The notes below the pieces were generated by a model. The model was not told the origin of the DNA. It saw only the letters and a list, made by a program, of their open reading frames with translations, and searched no databases. From NCBI GenBank assembly GCA_003952965.2, contig CM025854.1, forward strand, positions 30,717,331-30,781,330: a DNA stretch of 64,000 bases, given 5' to 3'. The DNA comes from Morella rubra. Its lineage: Eukaryota > Streptophyta > Magnoliopsida > Fagales > Myricaceae. Below, in pieces: positions 35,957 through 46,690 of the stretch (position 1 is the first letter of the stretch; the number at the start of each line of letters is the position of its first letter). Made by a program: the position numbers and the translations under genes.

Positions 35957-36582
35957 CAGAGCGATGCATAGAAGGTGAGGAGATGACATGGGAGCAGGGA
36001 ATATGTATAGATGTTGGAGTACTTCATCTTGAAGTATTTTAACTGCTGCCTTTTTCCGTGTAAAGTTTTTGGCCGCCATTAGTTGTAAATTTGTTAACCG
36101 CTAAGTTCAAAATTTAAAGTCGGAAATTGGCTAACATTTGTTTTTGGCTAAGTGAACACGATAACAATTGTGATAAACTGAATAACAAAGTAAACTCTGC
36201 CACAATATTAATTCCGACTACCAAAATAGCTAATGCAGCGAGCACTGATTGTCATGTCCAAAGCTTGACAACCATATGCACCGGATAGGTTATTACATGG
36301 GAGGTTTTGGTCGTGCCAAAGCAGAAAAAACTTCCAATGCCAAGAAACCGACAAAAAACATAAGGAGCGTTCCTATATTATCTTGAATTGGATCTGCCAT
36401 CGAAATGAAAACCCGACGAATGCTTTTGGCCGAGGTTGTATCTCTGACTATAAGGAAAACACGGCATAGGCTCATTTCATCACCGACTCGGTCACCAAAG
36501 TTTCCATGTCAGATGACTCGCCGCTAATTTCAGATTTTAAAAGCTGTGTACTGTTGCATGAGTAAAAATGGGTCACCACCCC
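35957..36582. other. Convergent 3' region with a small membrane-protein-like frame
   Basis: Holds the 3' ends of the ankyrin gene (+) and recycling-factor gene (-). On the minus strand at 36475-36293 a 60-codon frame, with an internal Met, ends in one hydrophobic helix (LLMFFVGFLALEVFSALA) and a short KPPM tail. It may be a microprotein gene or part of the recycling-factor 3' UTR. It was not recognised. Confidence 0.35.
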
Positions 36583-39184
36583 TTAACCTGCAGTGATCTC
36601 CTTCTCTTTAGCCTTGCACATGTCCTCTGCGGACTTGACAAATTTTTTTGTCAACTCGTCAATCTAGGAAAAGGAACGAGGGTCAGAAAACACTCCAAGC
36701 ACATGAATGAAACTCATGCATTTAGGTGTAATTAGATTAGAAACTCACTTCTTTCTCCAATTTTTTGACATCATCCTTGGGGGCGTGCGAATAAAGTTTC
36801 TTTACTGTATCCATTGCCTGTAAGACCAACCATCTGTTTAGGCACAATAAACACAAAAACATAGCAGCATTTCTTAGCAATGTGTAGAATAAAGTAGAAT
36901 TACATGTCTATAATGACACTCCTATTTTCGTTATGATCTCATCCTGCTTTTTTATTTATTTTTATTTCCTACAGAGTATATAGAAATATACACTTTGAGT
37001 TGCTCTTAACTGGTGCCCCCATACTAGTTTGGCCCTCCTGAGCAAAAGTTCACGGTCCCCCACCTTTGCTTGAAACTAGTTCATAGCAATCAAAAAAATT
37101 CCCGTAGGCACTATGGTCCTACCTTTGCTCGGAAATTACTTCATACCATCCAAAAAATTTCCCATATGAACTATCTGTTTTTCTTTAACAATACTCCTGC
37201 TAAATAAAACGAAATAAGATTAAGGAACATATACAAATAATTCCCATACCTTCTGGCGAGCCCTTCTTATACTTTGTCTGGCATCTTCGCAAGACTTGGC
37301 AACTACCTTACACACAGCCTTGCACATATGTCCAACAATACATTGTTGGTATCAATACGGTGCTTGATGAAAAGGTAAAAAAGGAAAAAAATTGAATGAA
37401 GGGAAAAGCAATAATTACGATACCTGTATATGCTCTTTTGTCAATCTGGTCATTGCAAAGCATAAAAAATGTGAGTACGTAGAGCAATATTCTCATAGAT
37501 AGGTCGAGCTATGTTATAAATGCTTTCAATTCACATCATTGTCAAATGGGCTTCTTTTTGGACATCAAAATTGTCAGTATGAAAAGGCCAAGTCACTTAC
37601 GCTGGAATAACAGCAATCAACCTCTCACCATCCACCTTGGGGCTCAGCCCTAACGGAGACGCAACAATGGCACTCTCCAATTTTTTTAAGGTCTGCACGA
37701 AAGGCATAATCACCAAAATGTTCCTTTCAAAAGGAAGATTTAGATATGGCTATCAATCATATGTCATAAAAACAAGTTTAAAGGGTCATTTCTTGCAAAA
37801 CAAATTAATGAGGCTTAAAGAATCTTAAAATTAGTGGCTTATGTGAAATTGAGACGACTATGCACATGCTGACTACTAAATGTAAAGTTATGAAGGATTA
37901 ATGACAGGTAAACAGTCTCAGACCATGTTAACAGGAATATTACACAAATTTGTGAAGAAGAAAATACAAGTATTGAGACAAAAGGCAAACTTATTAAGGA
38001 AAAGCTTTACTTCCTTACATTTGGATCATATGGATTTACTGATAATGTTTTGGAATCTATGACTGAAACAACAGCGAGATGATTCAAGGGCATCTTCAAA
38101 TCATCAGTTTCAACAATAATGTGGTCAAGCATCCCTGTTGAGACATCCCAAAGATAATGTTGTTAGCAAATCAGACAATCAGAACAAGAAAACAAGCAAA
38201 TAACATATAGGGATGGCACAGAGTAATGTACCTGGAGATGCCCTTCCTGTCCGTAGTTTGATCAATTCTCCTGATAATGCTCCTATTGCCGCCTCCATCT
38301 GTGAGGAAGCATTTGCCTTAATAGTGGGTCCAATATCAGGTGAAACTTCCATGGTGCTTGCCGAATCATCATCCTCTAACAGTGCAACCAAGGGAAAAAA
38401 AGACTCAACTTTAAAGGAACGGTGATTATACATTTGCAAAACGCAAATATGAACCATCACTCAAATAGAATAAAAACTCAAAAAAAGTTGCACTTAATAC
38501 ATCTAATAAAGTACTCACTCAAAAAGAACACCAACAATGGATCTCTAGCCCTTGAAAACAATGGCCGTGGCCAACAAGGAGAAAAGTCATAGCATCTTTT
38601 AAAGCTACAAAAATCCTCAGTAACATGAGCCAGCGATGACGAAATGGAATCCAAACCCATGAATCGAACTCTTAGAGAGCGAAATTCCATCAACTATTGT
38701 GAATATAACTCATAACTGATTATACTACCCCCACTATGGAACTTAGCGGTCATGGACATAGCACCAGGGAAACACAAACAAAACAAAAATCATGCTCGAG
38801 AAAACAGAAATGGAAATCACTATAACCCTTTATCTCTCTCCCAGTCAGAAGCAGAATCTCAAACACACTCGGAGTATCGGTTGGTTACCACTTCTACTAC
38901 ATTCCATTTGGTGCTTTACGTTTCTTATCCCATACACATGAACAGAACCAAGAGAGAGAGAGACATATGGTACTTGATTTGCGTCCTTTGGCGAAGCCTC
39001 TGCGGCACTCTCTGAGGAAATCAACGACCGGAAGAGTGAGAGTCCTCTGATGAGTCTCGGAGTCGCACACATTGTTGGGAGACCAACTAATCATATGAGA
39101 TAGCTCGCGTCCATGGATGCTGGAGCTGCTTCGGAGAAGAAGAAGGTTCCGATTGGAGAATGCGCGTCTCAGAAAGATCGCCAT
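36583..39184 (-). CDS. RRF: Mitochondrial ribosome recycling factor
   Basis: Organellar RRF, which with EF-G splits the post-termination ribosome. Eight exons on minus: 39184-38974, 38375-38232, 38134-38019, 37692-37601, 37445-37424 (22 nt), 37318-37250, 36817-36749, 36663-36583. Total 804 nt, 267 aa, all phases consistent. Exon 1 encodes an arginine/serine-rich presequence (MAIFLRRAFSNRN to RRGFAKGRKS). The RRF core follows: ELIKLRTGRASPG, the central KMPLNHLAVVSV segment, LSPKVDGERLIAVIPALTKE and the C-terminal long helix ending KAKEKEITAG. It resembles Arabidopsis At3g01800 (mitochondrial) rather than the plastid RRF. No lesions. Confidence 0.95.
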
Positions 39185-39235
39185 GGCCCTAGCGTTTCTT
39201 GCTCTTCTTCATTTTGTTAGGGTTTTAGAATTTTT

Positions 39236-39939
39236 TGATAAACCTTGTGGGGATCCGCTCTGGGCCATTAAAAGAAGAGGTATAAAAACCGAAAGGCCCG
39301 AATTGTTTCAAAAGGGTCCGGCCCGAATTGTGAGCAAAATCTAACATAGTGATCGGATAAAATTTTAGAAGTCGGTAAAAGGGTAAGGTGAGAGAACGAA
39401 CAAGTTGACGAAAAAGGTGAAAAAAATTCGTAAAAAAATAAAGAGAGAAAGAATTATAATAATAATAAAATTTTAAATGTTAAAATTTTAGTTTAATAAA
39501 CACCGCATAAAACTTAGATTATTATACTTCCTAAATTATTGTATTGTTTTCTACTTGAATCCAAATCTAGAAAATCAATGACATATTATTAGGCGACGGA
39601 ATAGATCAGGCCCACAGAGTGTTCAAATCCAACCAAAATAAGAAGAAATAGTGTTTAGGCCCGCTCAATCTCAGCGATCTATCACCCACCAAAATCGAAA
39701 AGGTTCCACGCGGCCCACCATCTCGCCTATGTAAAATGATGCTGCTTCCCAAATCGCAGCAGCCACGGGAAGCTCGCTCACCTCTTGAGTTAGCGGCTGA
39801 AATTCGGTCGCCCCACAGATCTCTTGGCTGAAATCGGTTCTCAGTTCCCCAGTCTGCCATCAAACCTTGATTTTTCCAACTCTCTAAATTGTCTGTTTTT
39901 AAAGGAGAACAACAAATTTTGTAATTTTTTGGTGAACAA
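39236..39939 (+). repeat. 5' part of MTERF5 unit I (promoter and leader)
   Basis: The block from about 39236 (AACCTTGTGGGGATCCGC) recurs at 44823 and 46281 with CCTGCGGGGATCCGC. Compared with those, this copy has an extra AT-rich insert at about 39318-39550. The unit also carries GGTATAAAAAC at 39279-39289, a possible TATA box, about 650 bp before the ATG. The gene is head-to-head with RRF, about 750 bp apart. Confidence 0.75.
39318..39550. mobile_element. AT-rich insertion unique to MTERF5 unit I
   Basis: Absent from the equivalent sites in the copies at 44.9 and 46.4 kb. Composed of AAAATTTTA and ATAATAATAATAAAATTTTA words similar to those at 18.6 kb. It could be a small MITE; ends and target duplication not defined. 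Confidence 0.4.
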
Positions 39940-42549
39940 ATGAAATCTTTCTGCTCAATCCGCTCTGCCGAGCAGTTCTCATGTCTGTCGAAACTATTTT
40001 TCAGTATCACAAGGTAATAGTCCTATGTCCATTGCTCTATTTTTGTTCTCCTCTCTGTTTATTCCACCCCCTCCCCCTCAACCCCACACCACCACTTTGA
40101 ATAGTCGTTGTCTGCCTCATTTGTTGTGTAATGGGTATAGTGTGTGATTCCTGTTAACTGAGGTTCATGCTTGCATACCTGTTGTGTGATTGGCGCATGC
40201 ACACGGTGAAATGTGAGTTATTTGAGCTGCGGCGGTGCATTAATGTGCTCTGCTTTCGAGAGGTTAAGGGGAAAATTGTATTTTATTGTTGTTCTTCTCT
40301 TCTTCACCTTAGGCTTTTTGCTTTTCCTGCTTTGAAGACAAATGACTCATGGGTTGCATGGGCTCGTGCCAATTATGACAAAGCAAAAGCAAATTAAGAG
40401 TAGTGTGCGAAATAAGCACGACATTTGTTTCGCCTCTTTGACCAATCTCTCTAAGCTTTTCAGAAATCAGTTTCTTGTTCTGAAAGGTTGTTTAGAGATG
40501 CTTTAGGGGAGGAAGGGAAGTGATTATTCTGTAATATGTGGTGGTATCCCAAAGAGTTTATTTAAATTGGACACGGATTTAAAGATGAGCCATATCGGTT
40601 AGTTGTTGCTGAGCAGAGGTGACGAGCTAGTGAAATGGTGGTAGGTGTAAGGAAAAGCAAAGATGCATAGTGCGAGAGGTGAAGTGTTGCTCGAAGTTGT
40701 GGATGCTTTCGACTGAGTAGAAGAGAGTAGGGGTACCTTTATTTTTATTTTCTTCGATTGCTGACCTTTTTGGTAAACTCGGTGGTAGATGTTTGCTGTC
40801 CAGTCGTGTATAGTTTCAGTAACAAGTTGTTGTAAATGATCGTTGTAGCTATAGAAGCTGAAGCTGCAGCTTCCTCACCCTTCCCCCGCTCCTCCGGTTC
40901 TATTTGTTTACTTTTCTTTTCTCTTCCCTTTTAAGTGTATAACTTTTTTATTTTTGGTTTATTTTATTCAGGAGGCAAATTTCTTTCCCTGCAAAAGTCT
41001 CCTATTGCCAAGCAAAGTTTGGTAAGCAATTAATTTCTCATTATGCTTTCATGTGGCTTCTGTAGGGCTGTTTCATCCTTCATGTAGAAGCCAATTTTTA
41101 GTCATTTGCAGTTTTATCTTCTGTAGTAACTTTATTTTTGGATACTATGGCAGCTGATTCCGAGACAGATGTCTCATCGAGCTTGAAAGTGGTGCCTCCG
41201 ACCTTGTTAGCAGCAGAGAAAGAAGAAGCCAAGGCTGTTCTGACCTTGTTCTTAAAGAAAAATGGATTGAGCAATGCAGTTGCTGCAAGAACCATCAACA
41301 AGTCTGAACTTTTCATTGACCACCTTGTCTCAAGGCTTCATTCGGTTCATAAATCTCGGTATCTAGTAGGTTCGATTTCAACATAATGCTGATACTCTGA
41401 TACACAGTCAACTTAGTATCTTTCATTCTACAATGGATCCTTTCTAATCAAGTTCCCCTTCACATGGCAGGCCGTGAGCTTACAACTCTTGAGATCAGGG
41501 ATGCTCTTAGTCCTTATCTTGAAGCCCTGCACGAACAGCATGGAAACTTTATAGTAGATGTAGTGGAAAAATTTCCAAACCCACCTGTCAAAGACAAAAC
41601 AGTTTTGCCAGTTTCTGGGCCCAATCCAACTCTTGTCTCTAAGAAGCTAAAAGCCACGTCTCGAGTGAGTGAGATGGATCCAACTGGGAAGCTCCGCCCT
41701 CACATCCGCTATCTCATAGAGCTCGGTATGGATCTTGAGCAGATCATGGGTATTACAAGAAGACGTCCTGCATTTGCCTATTATAGCTTGGAGGGGAAAA
41801 TCAAGCCAGTGGTTGAGTTTCTTCTTGATCTTGGCATTCCAAAATCTGATATTCCCACCATCATCAACAAAAGTCCTCCGTTGTGTGGACGCAGTCTCTC
41901 TGAAAACCTTATTCCCAGCATGACATTCTTAGAGGATTTGGGAGTGGACAAGAAACAATGGGCAAAAGTGATACATCGCTTTCCACCACTTCTCACTTAT
42001 AGCAAGCAGAAGGTGAAGACCACTATAGAATTTCTTTATGAGATGGGCCTGTCAGCAGAGAGCATTGGTAAGATTCTGACACGCTGCCCAAGCATTATTA
42101 GTCACAGTGTGGAGAACAAGTTACGCCCAACCGCTAAGTACTTCCAATCTTTTGGGGTTGATGTTTCTGTTCTTCTCCATCGTTGCCCACAGACTTTTGG
42201 TCTTAGCATTGAAGGTAATTTGAAGCCGGTGACGGAATTTTTCTTGGAGAGGGGATACAGTATTGATGAAATTGGGACCATGATCTCAAGACATGGAGCC
42301 TTATATTCTTTTAGCTTGTCTGGGAATATGATACCAAAATGGGAGTTCTTTTTGACCATGGATTATCCGAATTCAGAGCTAGTGAAATTTCCTCAATATT
42401 TTGGTTATAGTTTGGAAGAGAGGATTAAACCAAGGTATGCACTTGTAAAGGAGCGTGGAGTTTCATTGCTGCTGAACCAGGTGCTATCATTGTCATACAG
42501 CAATTTTGAGAAGGCTTTGAAGAAGAAAATGGAAAAAAATGCTTCTTGA
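39940..42549 (+). CDS. MTERF5: MTERF5 (MDA1)-like plastid mTERF, copy A, intact
   Basis: Four exons: 39940-40013, 40972-41021, 41112-41369, 41471-42549, giving 1461 nt and 486 aa with closed phases; Arabidopsis MTERF5 is of similar length. MTERF5 (At4g14605) acts in plastid transcription. The N-terminal exons encode a transit-like peptide (MKSFCSIRSAEQFSCLSKLF). Exon 3 carries the conserved VVPPTLLAAEKEEAKAVLTL. The exon 3-4 join, taken with a GTTCGA donor, reconstitutes RYLVGRELTTLEIRD. Exon 4 has about eight mTERF repeats (IMGITRRRPAFAYYSLEGKI, IGKILTRCPSIISHSVENKL, LVKFPQYFGYSLEERIKPR). No frame lesion, so this is the likely functional copy. Confidence 0.92.
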
Positions 42550-44350
42550 CAAGGATACGAGTTGCAGCAGTGATGACCTCTGATCAGACAATGTACAAGG
42601 AGACGAGTATGCAGATTTACGTCAGCACAAATGCAATATTTGAAGGGCGTTCGTTGAGTGCAGTTTACCAGGTCAGAAACAAATATCGGTGCTCTTAAGT
42701 GGCCATTGTACTGGGCTGGAAAATTTTGTCCATGGAAACGAATCTACAGCGGCATGTGCAAACCAAGCCATCTAAGTTTCAAAGCACATTTTGGTGCATA
42801 AGGCTACTTTGCAAAAGGGCGATGAAGACACATCTTCACCGCTGGTTTGGCTCTCTCTCCCCTCTCCCAGGGCGCATGTGGAATATAAGAATGTTTCCTC
42901 CGTTGCATTGCCATTACTCAATGGCGAGGCATTAGGAAGTTTGCGAGGAAGCAGAATGATTGTTATTGAACTAAATTTGTTATATTCTGTGACATTTTCA
43001 AGCTGAGCTTGACTCTGCTTTTGCTTCCAATCCCCGTTTTGCACGTATATGACTATATTCTTCCAGGGACGTAGCTTAGTTCTGCATTTCCAGTCCTTGT
43101 ATTGCTGAAATGACCCTTTTTTCTTTGTTATTGCTGAAAGGGCCCTTTCTCGTAGAAAAAAGGTTGTTTTTGCTGAAGAAGACTACTGGAAGAATAACGG
43201 TGTTTTTGTCACTGAAGAAGTTATATAATTAAAAAATTGTCACTCTATAGACATAATTTTTAAAATAATATTTTTTTTTTTTTTTTTTTTTTTTATGATA
43301 TTATTTTAAAATTTACTTTTTTTCCATTTTATTTTTTTTACTAACTCTGATAATTCAAACTTTTAATGACACTTAAATTTTCACAATCAAACATGGGCGA
43401 CAAGACCTGAGCCGATCCTGTTTTTTCTACTTAAAAGATGATATTTGGGAGGTGCGGAGCACAGGATATTTGCTATCCAGCAATAATATATTATTATAAT
43501 GGATCAGGTTTGTTTTGAGATTTTTTTTAGAATTTATATCTTATTTTTTTTTTAGAATTTAAAAATTATAATACATATATATTTTAATATAAATATTTTA
43601 TAATTTTTTTCATATATTAAATTTTTTTAATAATTTTTATACATATATTAATATAATTTTAATATTATTTAAATATTCACAATTCCATCCAAATTCTAAA
43701 AATTTCGTCAAAAATGACGAACCGAACGCGCCCATGAATTGGGCCTGAGTTGATCCTGTTTTTTCTGCTTAAAGATGTGGCCAGATTGACACGTTGTCGG
43801 AGTAATACACGAGTCAAATTTTAAAATTACAACTGGATAAAGACGAAAAGGTGACTTGACCGGTGTTGCCTTTGAGCAGCTTCATCACAAGACTCTCCAT
43901 TTGCATTATCCAACAACGCACCTAATTCCAAAAGCTGTCTTTTTACAGTCGATTAAACTTAAATCTATATCTTTTTGTTATTGAATTTCCGGTTTCTCTT
44001 ATTTGTCTTTTAATATTGTTTTTGGACTTAGTTTTTTTGACATGTTTGTATTTAGAAATTTTTTAAAAATTTTGATAATATTATGAAAATTAAAATACAT
44101 TATAATTTTATTAGATTTTACTTTGTGAAAATTTTGAAATATGTTTGATAGATGATAAAATCTTTTTATGAGAAATGGTCATAAAGATGATTGAGTAAAT
44201 TTTTAATATTTATTGTGATGAAAATAGATGATTTAATAAAATAGAAGATGATGGTTTTGAAGTTTATTATTATATTTAAAATTAAAATTAAAATTAAAAT
44301 TAAAAGAAGAATAAAATTAATGCTGCCCTTTGTGTGAAACTTAAAAAAAG
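42550..44350 (+). repeat. 3' flank of MTERF5 unit I
   Basis: Homologous in blocks to 49319-50885 after copy B. Contains poly-T at about 43268-43294, an AT-rich MITE-like stretch at about 43490-43730 bracketed by a duplicated GATCCTGTTTTTTCT-type sequence (43417, 43756), and an (AAAATT)n hexamer run near 44276-44304. No coding sequence. It joins cohesin exon 2 at about 44350. Confidence 0.7.
44276..44304. repeat. AAAATT hexamer microsatellite
   Basis: Four to five consecutive AAAATT/AAATTA units, in the AT-rich 3' flank of MTERF5 unit I. Confidence 0.8.
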
Positions 44351-44815
44351 ATACTTGTTTGATGACTGCCACGAGGCGCTAATAAAAATCAACGACTTTG
44401 TAATTGGCACAAAAGAAAGAACACCTTAAGTGTACCTTATTTCTCAATTACTCAACCGGAGAATGTTTGAACTTGATGCTTTTGATCTGGAGATCCTTGA
44501 TGATGTCAGTGGGTAAGATATCTGGGGGAAAAGAGAGTGGTTTAGATTATTCTTCTCTGTTTGAATTAACTTAATTTTGTTTGTTTTCTCACTTCCAGAG
44601 GCAATGTGGTGTCGCGTGAGGAGATCACACTCGCAAGGTAATTCTGCTTCAAATAATAGATGATTTTCGCTTACTTTGCCCATGTTTTTTGTGTAATGGG
44701 TTTGATGTGGAACAGATGTTGCATCATGCATGGGGAAATTAGCAAATGGGGCGGTAGTCGGTACGCTTTAGACAAGGTATGTTCCATGGTTGTCGTGTTG
44801 CATAAAATGCTACAG
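44351..44815 (+). pseudogene. Cohesin SYN2 fragment 1 (part of exon 2, exons 3-4)
   Basis: Copied from 53647-54110. It contains the 3' part of exon 2 (44351-44512; a premature TAA follows KERTP after a 10-bp or larger deletion), exon 3 (44599-44637) and exon 4 (44716-44776), each still bounded by AG and GT. It ends in intron 4 at a CTACAG junction, where MTERF5 unit sequence begins. It lacks exon 1 and the promoter, so it is non-functional as a kleisin. Donor and acceptor retention means it could be spliced into chimeric transcripts. Confidence 0.88.
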
Positions 44816-45705
44816 AATTTTTTTTATAAACCCTGCGGGGATCCGCTCTGGGCCATTAAAAGAAGAGGTATAAAAACAGAAAGGCCCGAATTATTTCAAA
44901 AGGGTCCAGCCTACGCCGGCTGGGTTTCACGCGTTTCCTTCTGCTTGAATCTTTGATCTCCAAAATCAATGACATATTAGGCGACAGAATAGATCAGGCC
45001 CACGCGGCCCACCATCTCGCCTTAGTAAAGTGATGTCGCTTCCCAAATCGCAGCAGCCACGGGAATCTCGCTTACCTCTTGAGTTAGCGGCTGAAATTCG
45101 GTAGCCCCACAGATCTCTTGGCTGAAATCGGTTATCGGTTCCCCAGTCAGCCATCAAACCCTGATTTTTCCAACTCTCTAAATTGTCTGTTTTTAAAGGA
45201 GTACAATAAATTTTGTAAGTTTTTGGTGAACAAATGAACGCTTTCTGCTCAATCCTCTGCCGAGCAGTTCTCATGTCTGTCGAAACTATTTTTCTGTACA
45301 ACAAGGTAATAGTCTTATGTTCATTGCTCTATTTTTGTTCTTCTCTCTCTTTATTCCACCCCCTTCCCCTTAAACCCACACCGCCACTTTGAATAGTCGT
45401 TATCTGCCTCATTTGTTTTTTAATGGGTATAGTGTGTGATTCCTGATAACTGAGGTCCATGCTTGCATACCTGTTGTGTGATTGGCGCATGCACACGGTG
45501 AAATATGTGTTATTTGAGCTGCGGCGGTGCATTAGTGAGCTCTGCTTTTGAGAGGTTAAGGGGAAAATTGTATTTTATTATTGTTCTTCTCTTCTTCACC
45601 TTAGGCTTTTTGCTTTTTGCTTTTCCTGTTTTGAAGAAAAATGACTCTTGGGTTGCATGGGCTTGTGCCAATTATGATAAAGCAAAAGCAAATTAAGAGT
45701 CGTGT
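44816..45705 (+). pseudogene. MTERF5 unit II: orphan 5' region and first exon
   Basis: Near-identical to 46274-47155. Contains the unit promoter block (44823 onward) and exon 1 at 45234-45305. Exon 1 has lost two bases (Ile-Arg-Ser region) relative to copies A and B, so its frame is broken. It stops after the first-intron sequence near 45705, with no exons 2-4. With the preceding cohesin fragment it forms one copy of a 1458-bp tandem duplication. Confidence 0.88.
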
Positions 45706-45904
45706 TGACATCTGACCAAAAGCTTTTCAAGTTTCTTGTTCTGAAACAGGCTGCTCGTACGGATCCCATATCCCTGACCTCGAAAAGCCCACCAATTCGC
45801 TTCGATTGCTGAGTAAGAGCTGAGTCGTGTCTAGCTGATCCCAAATCGCTCCTCCAGTTCAGCCATTCGGGAATCTCGCTTACCTCAGTTAGCGGCTGAA
45901 ATTT
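45706..45904. repeat. Junction scrap with a second partial copy of unit 5' sequence
   Basis: About 45850-45904 repeats a unit leader block (GGGAATCTCGCTTACCTC then AGTTAGCGGCTGAAATT) found also at 45062 and 46517, in abbreviated form. The preceding approximately 100 bp are not found elsewhere in the window. Confidence 0.6.
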
Positions 45905-46274
45905 TGAGTGTACCTTATTTCTCAATTACTCTACCGGAGAAGTTTGAACTTGATGCTTTTGATCTGGAGATCCTTGATGATGTCAGTGGGTAAGATATCT
46001 GAGCGGTTTAGATTATTCTTTCTGTTTGAATTAACTTAATTTGTTTGTTTTCTCACTTCCAGAGGCAATGTGGTGTCGCGTGAGGAGATCACACTCAAAG
46101 GTAATTCTGCTTCAAATAATAGATGATTTTCGCTTACTTTGCCCATGTTTTTTGTGTAATGGGTTTGATGTGGAACAGATGTTGTGCATGGGGAAATTAG
46201 CAAATGGGGCGGTAGTCGGTACGCTTTAGACAAGGTATGTTCCATGGTTGTCGTGTTGCATAAAATGCTACAGA
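45905..46274 (+). pseudogene. Cohesin SYN2 fragment 2 (end of exon 2, exons 3-4)
   Basis: Second copy of the module at 44447-44815, offset 1458 bp. Carries the end of exon 2 (45905-45989), exon 3 (46063-46100) and exon 4 (46179-46234) with splice borders. In exon 2 it resembles the parent gene more than fragment 1 does (CTACCGGAGAAGTTTG). Exon 4 has extra bases against the parent. Confidence 0.88.
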
Positions 46275-46690
46275 ATTTTTTTTATAAACCCTGCGGGGAT
46301 CCGCTCTGGGCCATTAAAAGAAGAGGTATAAAAACAGAAAGGCCCGAATTATTTCAAAAGGGTCCAGCCTACGCCGGCTGGGTTTCACGCGTTTCCTTCT
46401 GCTTGAATCTTTGATCTCCAAAATCAATGACATATTAGGCGACAGAATAGATCAGGCCCACGCGGCCCACCATCTCGCCTTAGTAAATGATGTCGCTTCC
46501 CAAATCGCAGCAGCCACGGGAATCTCGCTTACCTCTTGAGTTAGCGGCTGAAATTCGGTAGCCCCACAGATCTCTTGGCTGAAATCGGTTATCGGTTCCC
46601 CAGTCAGCCATCAAACCCTGATTTTTCCAACTCTCTAAATTGTCTGTTTTTAAAGGAGTACAATAAATTTTGTAAGTTTTTGGTGAACAA

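Noticed and set aside
35518..36079. Minus-strand frames over the ankyrin 3' end
   Set aside because: Shadows of the ankyrin frame; no family.
41464..42549. ATG at 41466 as the start of MTERF5 copy A
   Set aside because: The ATG lies in the intron acceptor (CATGGCAG); the conserved VGRELTTLE join requires exon 3 upstream.
44660..44956. 98-codon frame spanning SYN2 fragment 1 and the MTERF5 leader
   Set aside because: Crosses a rearrangement junction out of the cohesin frame; not a credible protein, although the junction itself is reported.
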